The notes under the pieces were generated by a model, which was given only the letters and a program-made list of their open reading frames with translations, was not told the DNA's origin and did no database searches. 16,859 nt of DNA from CAYUVF01 sp964448045 (GTDB taxonomy: Bacteria > Bacteroidota > Rhodothermia > Rhodothermales > Salinibacteraceae): NCBI GenBank assembly GCA_964448045.1, contig CAYUVF010000071.1, positions 1 through 16,859 on the forward strand, given 5' to 3'. The stretch's first letter is position 1. Every line of letters begins with the position of its first letter. The position numbers and the translations under genes are program-made. This document shows, in pieces, positions 6,631-13,099 of the stretch.

Positions 6631-9291
6631 TCAGCCCGCCGAGGCGCTCGACTCGCCCTCGGGCTGCGGGAGGGCCTCCAGTGGCAGCTCGCACTGCACG
6701 GTCGTGCCCAGGCCCGGCTCGGAGTCGATCTCCATCTCGGCGTCGACCGACCGGGCGCGGTAGACCATGCTGTGCAGCCCGAGCGACTTGCCCTGGCAGG
6801 CGTCCACGTCGAAGCCCTGCCCGTCGTCTTCGACCTGCAGGACGAGGCGGTCGCCTTCGGTCTTCAGCATGATCTTGATGTACGACGCGTCGGCGTGCTT
6901 GACGGCGTTGTTGGTCGCCTCCTGCGCGATGCGGTAGAGTTGCAGCTTCGTTTCTTTATCGGTGACGTCGGTCGTTTCGTCGTGGACGTAGATACACTCG
7001 ATGTTGGGGAAGGCGTTCGTGTTCGAGGCCAGCTCACTGAGGGCCTGCGCGAGGCCGCCGCGCTCGGTCTGTACCGGCATCAGGCCGCGCTGCAGGTTGC
7101 TCACGTGCTCGGTCGCCTCGTTGGCGTAGCTCACGATGCGCTCGATGCGCTGATGCCCGGAACTCCCCTCCTCGAAATGCCGGTCGGCGAGGTTCTGCGC
7201 GAGCATGCGCACGCCCGTGAGCAGCTGCCCCACGTTGTCGTGCAGGTCGCGGCCGATGCGCTGTTGCTGTTGCTCCAGCGCCGAGACCATCCGCCGCTCC
7301 AGCTCGACCCGGTCGGTCACCTCGGTCGCGCTGCCCCACAGCCCGTGCAGCTGCCCCGCCTCGACCACGCCGATCGTGTTGACGATGAAGTGGCGGGCGC
7401 CGGCGTCGCCGCGCACGACGACTTCTTTGCTGCGGAGGCGATAGTTTGTCTCGACGAGCGACTCGACGATGCCACGGCCGGTGTAACGCACCGCCTGCGC
7501 GAGGTCCCATCCGACGACCTGCTCGGGCCGCTCCAGCCCGAAGAGCTTCGCCATCTCGCTGTTGCACTCGGCGATCACGCCCCGGTCGAGCACATGCTCC
7601 ACCTGCGCCTCGGGATCCTGATCGACGCGCACGGGCGGATCGATCTCGACGCGCCAGATGGCCTCGGAGATCGTGTCGACGAAGTGGCGGTAGCGCTGCT
7701 CGCTCCGGCGGAGCGCCCGCTCGGAGAGCTGCCGCTGCAGGTACGTGCAGAGCATATCCCCCAGCACGTTGAGCACCCGCGCGTCGGCGTCCTGTAGCGG
7801 CGTCGAGTCGCCCTCGTACTCGATGCCGAGGTAGCCAAAGAGCTGCCCGTCGGCCGAGAGGATGGGCACGGCGAAGGTCTGCGCCTCCGCACCGCCGTGC
7901 TCCTCCTGGTCCAGATGTATGTCCCGGCCCGGCGCGGTCCAGGTGTACTCTTCGTAGGCGTCCAGCTCGATGGGCGGCGGCTGCCCCTCGGCACGGTCGA
8001 GCCCCGCCCCCGGCGCCGGGCGGTCCTCGCCCTCGGGCGTGATCGTCACCAGGTAGGCGTGATCGGCCCCCGTCGCCTCGCCAATGATCGACAGGAGCGC
8101 CTCCATATCGAACGTGTCCGCCGAGACCAGCAGGCGCGAGGCCTCGACGAGCGCCCGCTCCGACCGTACCCGGTGGTGCAGCCGCAGGTCCTGGAGCACC
8201 TCGTCGATGTGGGCGGAGGCCTCATCGTAGAGCCAGCCCAGATGCCCGCGGTGCTGACCCTCGACGTCGCGCAGCGGCGTCAGGTAGAGCAGCACCCGCG
8301 TCGGTGCCGCATCCGATGGGTCTTGATCCGAGTCCGCCCGCAGGGGGATGTCGCCTTCGTAGGCCGTGCCGCCCTGCAGCGCCACATCCACCGCGTGGCG
8401 CTCCTCGCCGGCGGCGATCCAGTCGGTGAGGGGCGTCTCGCGTCGGGACGAGCCGACGACCTCGTCGAAGGCCGGGCTGCGGTAGACAACGGCGCCGTCG
8501 GGGGCGATGACCGCAAACCCCCCGCGCGAGGGCCGCCCTCCGTCGTGCACCGCGTCGTACGTCCCGTCCCCCGAGGAGCCAGGCTCGACGGAGGGCCCGG
8601 CGGCGGGCTCGCGCTCCACCGATTGCGGCTCGGTCTCCGCGCCTTCAGCCGATCCGGTCGATACGTCGCCCGAAGCCGGGTCCGCGCCGGACGCTTGGTC
8701 GGGCGGGGCAGGGCGACCGTTCGACACGCGGGGGGGCGGGACGAATCCGTTGGAGAGGACCTCCATGAGCGCGTCGGCAACGGGCTGCAGCGCCGCGGCC
8801 TCGGCGTCGGTCCACCGGGTCGCGCCGTCGCAGGCATCGAAGCGGAGTCCGCCCCAGAGGTCCTCGCCGTCCCGTAGCGGCATCACGAGGAGGAACGTCG
8901 TGCCGTCCGCTGCGAGCCCCTCGCGTTCGGGCGCCGGGCGCGCATCTACCGGGTCGCAGATCCAGTCGCCCCCGTCGAGTGCCGCGTGCCACTGCCCGTG
9001 GGCGGAGACGTGCATCATGCTGTCGGCGGCGGCCTGGCCCGTGCGGCTCCAGGCGACGCGGCGACAGGCGATCGGCACCGCGCTGAACGGGTCGGCGCAG
9101 AACTCGAAGATGGACGCGCGGTCAGCCCCCAGGGCGCGGGCGACGTGGGCCAGCGCCGCCGCCGCGCTCCGCTGCCCCTCGCCGCTGCCGGCCAGGGCCG
9201 TGAGCGCCTCGGCCTGTCCCCGAGCCAGTTGCGCGCGGCGCGCAAGCGGCAGGCGCGGGGAGGACGGATCCGCGTCGGAGGACCGTGTCAT
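6631..9291 (-). CDS. GAF-PAS-GAF-PAS sensor histidine kinase, HisKA_3 type
   Basis: An 886-residue kinase (numbering from ATG 9291), probably cytoplasmic because no membrane helix is visible. Order: GAF-like domain about 25-180; disordered Pro/Ala/Asp/Glu/Ser-rich linker about 187-257; PAS about 258-360; GAF about 380-520 (A-V-P-I-L-S-A-D-G-Q-L-F-G-Y-L-G-I-E); PAS about 531-660. The HisKA_3 core follows, with phospho-acceptor His684 in R-I-G-R-D-L-H-D-N-V-G-Q, N-box E-A-T-N-N-A-V-K-H-A near 791-800, G1 box D-D-G-Q-G-F near 822-827 and G2 box G-L-H-S-M near 838-842. The motif H-D-N-V-G-Q and the short ATPase place it in the NarX/DegS class, which signals to NarL regulators. Two such regulators lie downstream. 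The open frame extends five codons to a TTG at 9306; ATG 9291 is preferred. The ligand is unknown. Confidence 0.93.
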   Translation of the reverse strand: MTRSSDADPSSPRLPLARRAQLARGQAEALTALAGSGEGQRSAAAALAHVARALGADRASIFEFCADPFSAVPIACRRVAWSRTGQAAADSMMHVSAHGQWHAALDGGDWICDPVDARPAPEREGLAADGTTFLLVMPLRDGEDLWGGLRFDACDGATRWTDAEAAALQPVADALMEVLSNGFVPPPRVSNGRPAPPDQASGADPASGDVSTGSAEGAETEPQSVEREPAAGPSVEPGSSGDGTYDAVHDGGRPSRGGFAVIAPDGAVVYRSPAFDEVVGSSRRETPLTDWIAAGEERHAVDVALQGGTAYEGDIPLRADSDQDPSDAAPTRVLLYLTPLRDVEGQHRGHLGWLYDEASAHIDEVLQDLRLHHRVRSERALVEASRLLVSADTFDMEALLSIIGEATGADHAYLVTITPEGEDRPAPGAGLDRAEGQPPPIELDAYEEYTWTAPGRDIHLDQEEHGGAEAQTFAVPILSADGQLFGYLGIEYEGDSTPLQDADARVLNVLGDMLCTYLQRQLSERALRRSEQRYRHFVDTISEAIWRVEIDPPVRVDQDPEAQVEHVLDRGVIAECNSEMAKLFGLERPEQVVGWDLAQAVRYTGRGIVESLVETNYRLRSKEVVVRGDAGARHFIVNTIGVVEAGQLHGLWGSATEVTDRVELERRMVSALEQQQQRIGRDLHDNVGQLLTGVRMLAQNLADRHFEEGSSGHQRIERIVSYANEATEHVSNLQRGLMPVQTERGGLAQALSELASNTNAFPNIECIYVHDETTDVTDKETKLQLYRIAQEATNNAVKHADASYIKIMLKTEGDRLVLQVEDDGQGFDVDACQGKSLGLHSMVYRARSVDAEMEIDSEPGLGTTVQCELPLEALPQPEGESSASAG

Positions 9292-9448
9292 AGAAGAAGT
9301 ACCCAATCACGGGAAGGGAAACGACGAACCGGCCAAGGCGGGGATCGGGCCGCCGGGCCGGTTACGAGTAGCGATCAACATCCGTGCCAGGCGGTTCGGA
9401 GCCCAGTCGATCGGCGCGCCCCGTAGAAACGTACATCCGCCCGAAAGC

Positions 9449-9485
9449 AAAAAAGCGAAGCAGACCGCAGGTCGGTCTACTTCGC
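9449..9485 (-). terminator. Intrinsic terminator of the tRNA-Gly gene
   Basis: On the minus strand a 13-bp stem, GCGAAGTAGACCG with CGGTCTGCTTCGC (one T-G wobble), has a five-base loop ACCTG and is followed directly by six T. It begins 9 bases after the tRNA 3' end. This is a textbook Rho-independent terminator, and it separates the tRNA transcript from the kinase gene further left. Confidence 0.92.
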
Positions 9486-9493
9486 AGTATCGG

Positions 9494-9566
9494 AGCGGGT
9501 GATGGGATTCGAACCCACGACCTTCTGCATGGCAAGCAGATGCTCTAGCCACTGAGCTACACCCGC
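9494..9566 (-). tRNA. tRNA-Gly(GCC)
   Basis: A 73-base cloverleaf on the minus strand. The acceptor stem GCGGGTG (9566-9560) pairs perfectly with CACCCGC (9501-9495); the discriminator base is U. The D-arm contains TAGCTCAGTGG-type bases. The anticodon stem CTGC/GCAG encloses the loop TTGCCAT with anticodon GCC. The T-arm has the canonical GTTCGAATCC. The terminal CCA is not encoded; the next bases are CCG. It decodes GGC/GGU glycine codons. Confidence 0.97.
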
Positions 9567-9592
9567 TGGGAGTCGTCGTTTCGGCGCTACAT

Positions 9593-9622
9593 ATGGTACG
9601 AACGGCGGCGCCTTTGTGTCAA
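9593..9622 (-). promoter_or_regulatory. Sigma-70-type promoter of tRNA-Gly
   Basis: On the minus strand a consensus -35 TTGACA (9622-9617), an 18-base spacer and TACCAT (9598-9593). The -10 ends 26 bases before the mature tRNA 5' end, leaving a short leader to be trimmed by RNase P. It is the best promoter match in the window. Confidence 0.75.
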
Positions 9623-9784
9623 GCGATTTCCCGGCTTCATGCAAAGCTCATCGCGACCGGGGGCTCCGCTATCGGGCATGATATCGGTACAGGGATCAAA
9701 ACGACGCCTTTCGTCGGAGGTTCCAGCCCCGCCCGCGGCTCCAACCGGCCCCAGCTCGTCGGGGCGCACCGCACGCGTCGTGCG

Positions 9785-9813
9785 TTGCAGTCGGATCGAA
9801 CGAGCCGTACTTT
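9785..9813 (+). promoter_or_regulatory. Candidate promoter of the glutamate dehydrogenase gene
   Basis: TTGCAG (9785-9790), a 17-base spacer and TACTTT (9808-9813), giving an untranslated leader of roughly 50 bases before the ATG at 9871. An inverted repeat GCACG-CGT-CGTGC lies just upstream of the -35 and could be an operator. The rest of the 9567-9870 gap holds only the tRNA promoter and no gene. Confidence 0.55.
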
Positions 9814-9870
9814 AGCGATCGCACGCATACTCCCCGTCCGATTTCCCTTCATCGCAGCCCCGAGGTCCCG

Positions 9871-11184
9871 ATGTCGACCTCCACTGACCCGTCCCCGCCG
9901 CCCGCCGATACAACCCCGGAAGATCTTAACCCCTTCCACATCGCCCGCCAGCAGGCCCGGCAGGCGATCCGCCATATGCCGGACCTCAGCGAGGGGCTCA
10001 TCGAGTTTCTGATTCGGCCCGGCCGCATTATCACCGTCGAGTTTCCGATCGTGATGGGCGACGGCTCGGTGCGCACCTTCGTCGGCCACCGCGTCTTGCA
10101 CAGCCACGTGCGCGGCCCCGGGAAAGGCGGCATCCGCTACCACCCGGACGTGACCCCCGATGAGGTGCGCGCGCTGGCTTCCTGGATGACGTGGAAGTGC
10201 GCCGTCGTCAACGTCCCCTTCGGCGGAGCCAAAGGCGGGGTCGTGTGCACCCCGAAGCGGCTCTCCCGGCGGGAGCTTCGCAGGATCACCCGGCGCTACA
10301 TCGCGGCGCTCGGCGACAACATCGGCCCCCACACCGACGTCCCGGCCCCTGACGTCAACACGGGCGCGGAGACGATGGCCTGGGTCTACGACACGTACGA
10401 TATGATGCACCCTGGGCAGAACAATTTTCCTGTCGTGACCGGGAAGCCGGTCGACATGGGCGGCTCCCGCGGACGCACCGAGGCGACAGCGCGGGGGCTC
10501 CTCCTGGCGACCCGCACCGCCCTCGACCGCGGACTCGTAGACGGGCTCGGCGATGTCTCGGGCGCCACCGTTGCCATTCAGGGCTACGGCAACGCGGGCG
10601 CCATCGCGGCCCGGCTCTTTGCCGAGGCCGGCGCGACCATCATCGCGGTGAGCGACTCGCAGGGCGGCATCCACGCGACGGAAGGGCTCGACCCCGAGGC
10701 CGTACGGGCCCACAAAACCGAGACCGGCTCGGTCGTCGACGTCCCGGGCACGGAGCCTCTCTCCAACGACGCCCTCCTCGAACTGCCGTGTGACATCCTG
10801 ATCCCCGCCGCGCTCGAAAACCAGATCCGCGGCGACAACGCTCCCGACGTCCAGGCCCGCCTCATCGCCGAAGCGGCCAACGGCCCGACCACGCCCGCCG
10901 CCGACCGCATCCTCTTCGACCGCGGCATCCCCGTGCTGCCCGACATCCTGGCCAATGCCGGCGGCGTCACCGTCAGCTACTTCGAGTGGGTCCAGAACAT
11001 TGAAAACGAGCAGTGGGACCTCGAGGTCGTCAACGATAAGCTGCGGACCACGATGGAGCGCGCCACGGAGGCCGTCCTTGACACGCAAGCCGCCCACGCG
11101 GGCATCGACCTGCGCACCGCCGCGCTCATTCAGGCGATCGGGCGCGTCGCCGGCGTTGCCCGCAAGCGGGGCATCTGGCCATGA
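9871..11184 (+). CDS. gdhA: Glu/Leu/Phe/Val dehydrogenase family, probably glutamate dehydrogenase
   Basis: A 437-residue enzyme of usual family length that interconverts glutamate with 2-oxoglutarate and ammonia using NAD(P), joining nitrogen assimilation to the TCA cycle. Substrate-binding and catalytic residues are visible: Lys85 in G-P-G-K-G-G-I-R, Lys109 in M-T-W-K-C-A-V-V, catalytic Lys121 in F-G-G-A-K-G-G, and Asp161 in P-A-P-D-V-N-T. The Rossmann fingerprint G-Y-G-N-A-G is at 238-243, with Asp262 ending the next strand (V-S-D-S-Q-G-G). A Ser at 369 (V-T-V-S-Y-F-E-W) matches the serine that contacts the glutamate side chain in glutamate dehydrogenases and argues against leucine or phenylalanine dehydrogenase. 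The first 20 residues are Pro/Thr/Asp-rich and probably disordered. It has its own promoter-like sequence, and the flavoprotein gene ahead is convergent, so it is probably monocistronic. Coenzyme preference is not settled by sequence. Confidence 0.94.
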   Translation: MSTSTDPSPPPADTTPEDLNPFHIARQQARQAIRHMPDLSEGLIEFLIRPGRIITVEFPIVMGDGSVRTFVGHRVLHSHVRGPGKGGIRYHPDVTPDEVRALASWMTWKCAVVNVPFGGAKGGVVCTPKRLSRRELRRITRRYIAALGDNIGPHTDVPAPDVNTGAETMAWVYDTYDMMHPGQNNFPVVTGKPVDMGGSRGRTEATARGLLLATRTALDRGLVDGLGDVSGATVAIQGYGNAGAIAARLFAEAGATIIAVSDSQGGIHATEGLDPEAVRAHKTETGSVVDVPGTEPLSNDALLELPCDILIPAALENQIRGDNAPDVQARLIAEAANGPTTPAADRILFDRGIPVLPDILANAGGVTVSYFEWVQNIENEQWDLEVVNDKLRTTMERATEAVLDTQAAHAGIDLRTAALIQAIGRVAGVARKRGIWP

Positions 11185-11212
11185 CAGCGGCATCCGGCCG
11201 GAGCGGAAGTGC

Positions 11213-11339
11213 GCCTGACCCGTCAGGCCTGGGCGTTCAAGCAAGTGGCTTCGCCCGCCCCCTCCGACAAGGCTAAATCCCGACTACCGCGAGACATCGT
11301 CCCCGTTCGCCGAGGAGAATGTTGAATACCTCCTCGGCG
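11213..11339. terminator. Hairpins between convergent genes (putative terminators)
   Basis: The 200-base gap between the dehydrogenase and the convergent flavoprotein gene holds two hairpins. One is at 11213-11228, GCCTGA-CCCG-TCAGGC, 29 bases after the dehydrogenase stop. The other is at 11308-11339, a perfect 10-bp stem CGCCGAGGAG/CTCCTCGGCG with a 12-base loop. Neither is followed by a T-tract, so they may act as bidirectional RNA-end barriers or with Rho rather than as classical intrinsic terminators. Confidence 0.45.
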
Positions 11340-11384
11340 GAGCGTACGCCATGGCCGCTCATGGACATCCGCGGGCCACGGGCA

Positions 11385-12143
11385 CTATCGGTGCTCCGGG
11401 TTCGGGTGATCGAAGCGGCAGCCCGCGGCCCACTCGGAGCGCTGGTTGCCATGGGCGGGGACGCCGCCATCCGCCTTGAGCTGATGGGCCAGGTGCATCA
11501 GGTTCCACGTCATAAAGGTCGTGTTCCGCTGGGTGAAGTCGTTGTCCTCCCCCACCCGCGTCCCGTCGTCGCTCTCGTCGCCATAGCTCGGCCCCGGCCC
11601 CGCCTCGCCGATCCATCCCGCATCGGCCTGCGGCGGGATCGTGTACCCCAGGTGCTGCAGCGCGTACAAGATCCCCATCGCGCAGTGCTTGATGCCGTCT
11701 TCGTTGCCGGTAATCAGGCAGCCGCCCACGCGCCCGTAATAGGCGTACTGGCCGGCCTCGTTCAGATCGGCCGAGTTCGCGTAGAGCCGCTCGATCACCT
11801 GCTGGCAGACCGATGACTTCTCCCCCAGCCAGATCGGCGATCCGAGGACCAGAATATCGGCCGCGAGCACCTGCTCGTAAAGCCCCGGCCAGTCGTCGCG
11901 CTCGGCGCCGTGCTCGGTCATGTCGCCGTAGACGCCCGGCGCGAGGTCGTAGTCGACCGGACGCAGGATCTCGACGTCCACGCCGTTTTCGGTCATGATC
12001 GCCGCGGACACGTCGATCAGGCGGCGCGTGTGCGACGACTGCGGCGACCGCTTGAGCGTGCAGTTCAAAAAAAGCGCCGAAAGGGCGCTGTAATCGTAAG
12101 GATTTGCGTCGCAGAGCGCCTGCTGCGTGTCGGAAAGAGGCAT
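11385..12143 (-). CDS. Flavodoxin-fold NAD(P)H-dependent oxidoreductase
   Basis: A 252-residue soluble protein of the NADPH-dependent FMN reductase/flavodoxin-like group. FMN phosphate-loop region: L-F-L-N-C-T-L-K-R-S-P-Q-S-S-H-T at about 24-39. Second flavin loop: V-L-G-S-P-I-W-L-G-E-K-S-S at about 99-111. Third: L-I-T-G-N-E-D-G at 143-150. The conserved ending H-G-N-Q-R-S-E-W-x-A-G-C-R-F-D-x-P-N-P-E is present, so the protein is complete. The open frame runs 240 codons further upstream, but that part is antisense to the mlaE-like gene; ATG 12143 starts just before the flavodoxin fold. It is divergent from the permease, with about 160 bases between starts. Electron acceptor and physiological role are unknown; quinone, azo or flavin reduction are all possible for the family. 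Confidence 0.88.
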   Translation of the reverse strand: MPLSDTQQALCDANPYDYSALSALFLNCTLKRSPQSSHTRRLIDVSAAIMTENGVDVEILRPVDYDLAPGVYGDMTEHGAERDDWPGLYEQVLAADILVLGSPIWLGEKSSVCQQVIERLYANSADLNEAGQYAYYGRVGGCLITGNEDGIKHCAMGILYALQHLGYTIPPQADAGWIGEAGPGPSYGDESDDGTRVGEDNDFTQRNTTFMTWNLMHLAHQLKADGGVPAHGNQRSEWAAGCRFDHPNPEHR

Positions 12144-12233
12144 AGCATGAGGGGGGTGATAAAACGAGGCTGGTGAGATACGCAACAATCCTGAGAAATT
12201 CATGCGGAGGGCCGCCCGCGGGCGTCCGGGTAC

Positions 12234-12263
12234 TTGGTGTGCGGCCGGCCGATCCGTTACACT
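12234..12263 (+). promoter_or_regulatory. Candidate promoter of the mlaE-like gene
   Basis: TTGGTG (12234-12239), an 18-base spacer and TACACT (12258-12263). The TTG that opens the longest reading frame (12234) is the -35 itself in this model. Transcription would start near 12270, which argues for translation from the GTG at 12306. Confidence 0.4.
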
Positions 12264-12305
12264 GTGCCCGCCGCCTTTTGGACTGACTACCGCCCGCTCC
12301 CGTCT

Positions 12306-13058
12306 GTGCTCGACGCCCTGTCCGCTTTTTTCTCGGCGTTTGGCCGCTACGTGATGCTGCTCACGCGCGCGGCACGGGCGCTTCGGGAGCCGCACCTCTA
12401 CCAGCAGAACTGGATCGATGAGATGGTCCGCGTCGGGGTCGAGTCCATCCCCATCGTGACCATGGCCGCCGCGTTCTCGGGCGCCGTCATGACCCTGCAG
12501 GCAGGCTATCAGCTGTCGACGTATTTCGTGCCGGACATCTTTATCGGCGCGATCGTGGGCCCCTCCATCATCCTGGAGCTGGCCGCCGTCAGCAGCGGCT
12601 TCGTGCTGGCCAGCCGCGTGGGCGCCCGCATCGCGGCCGAGCTCGGCTCGATGCGCGTCTCCGAGCAGATCGACGCCCTCGAGGTGATGGGCCTCAACGC
12701 CGTGGGCTACCTCGTCGTCCCGCGCGTCCTGGCCGGCGTCGTCATGTTTCCGATGCTCTACGTGGCCGCCTGCGTCGTCGGCCTCGGGGCCAGCATCGTT
12801 GTCGGCGACGTGACGGGGGTCGTCTCCCCCGCTGCCTTCTGGGAGGGCGCCCGCCAGTTTCACGAGCCGTTCGACCCCTACTTCGGGCTGATCAAAGCGG
12901 TCACGTTCGGCTTCATCATCACCTCGGTGGCCTGCTATCAGGGCTTCACCTGTCGCGCCGGCGCCGAGGGCGTCGGCCGCAGCACGACCGACGCCGTCGT
13001 CCTCAGCTGCATCGCTATCCTCGCCGCCGATCTCCTGCTCGCCGTCCTGCTCCTGTGA
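12306..13058 (+). CDS. mlaE: MlaE/TrgD-family lipid ABC transporter permease (stand-alone)
   Basis: A 250-residue integral inner-membrane protein. Five or six hydrophobic segments are visible, beginning with an amphipathic stretch L-S-A-F-F-S-A-F-G-R-Y-V-M-L-L. The family hallmark is intact: G-A-R-I-A-A-E-L-G-S-M-R-V-S-E-Q-I-D-A-L (the cytoplasmic coupling region), followed by V-M-G-L-N-A-V-G-Y-L-V-V-P-R. MlaE dimers work with the MlaF ATPase and MlaD MCE protein to move phospholipids between the two membranes. Neither partner lies next to it here: the flavoprotein gene is divergent and the gene after it is a convergent kinase 41 bases away. The frame has no ATG before residue 41 of the longest version; GTG 12306 gives the typical MlaE beginning, while TTG 12234 and GTG 12264 are alternatives. 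Confidence 0.9.
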   Translation: MLDALSAFFSAFGRYVMLLTRAARALREPHLYQQNWIDEMVRVGVESIPIVTMAAAFSGAVMTLQAGYQLSTYFVPDIFIGAIVGPSIILELAAVSSGFVLASRVGARIAAELGSMRVSEQIDALEVMGLNAVGYLVVPRVLAGVVMFPMLYVAACVVGLGASIVVGDVTGVVSPAAFWEGARQFHEPFDPYFGLIKAVTFGFIITSVACYQGFTCRAGAEGVGRSTTDAVVLSCIAILAADLLLAVLLL

Positions 13059-13099
13059 GCGCGCCGGGGCCGAACCCGCCGTACCGGTCCCTGACGCCG

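Noticed and set aside
6772..8877. Long plus-strand open frames opposite the HisKA_3 kinase (341 and 326 codons)
   Set aside because: Shadows of the kinase coding sequence; no motif and no independent promoter.
9307..9552. 81-codon minus-strand frame beginning M-A-R-A-S-A-C-H-A-E-G-R-G-F-E-S-H
   Set aside because: This is the familiar artefact of translating through a tRNA gene (9494-9566) and its terminator.
9494..9566. tRNA-Gly as an integration site for a mobile element
   Set aside because: tRNA genes are common attachment sites, but no integrase and no repeat of the tRNA 3' end are visible, and the neighbours look like ordinary chromosomal genes.
9679..9745. tRNA-like sequence (GGTTCCAGCC then CTCCA) before the dehydrogenase
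   Set aside because: The small hairpin CGACG-CCTTT-CGTCG cannot give a seven-base anticodon loop with U33, and no acceptor stem pairs; no cloverleaf forms.
9637..11244. 535-codon open frame on the minus strand
   Set aside because: Antisense to the glutamate dehydrogenase, with no recognisable domain; caused by codon bias in a 75% GC gene.
12144..12863. N-terminal extension of the flavoprotein reading frame
   Set aside because: It is antisense to the mlaE-like gene and has no family similarity. The flavodoxin fold starts right after ATG 12143.
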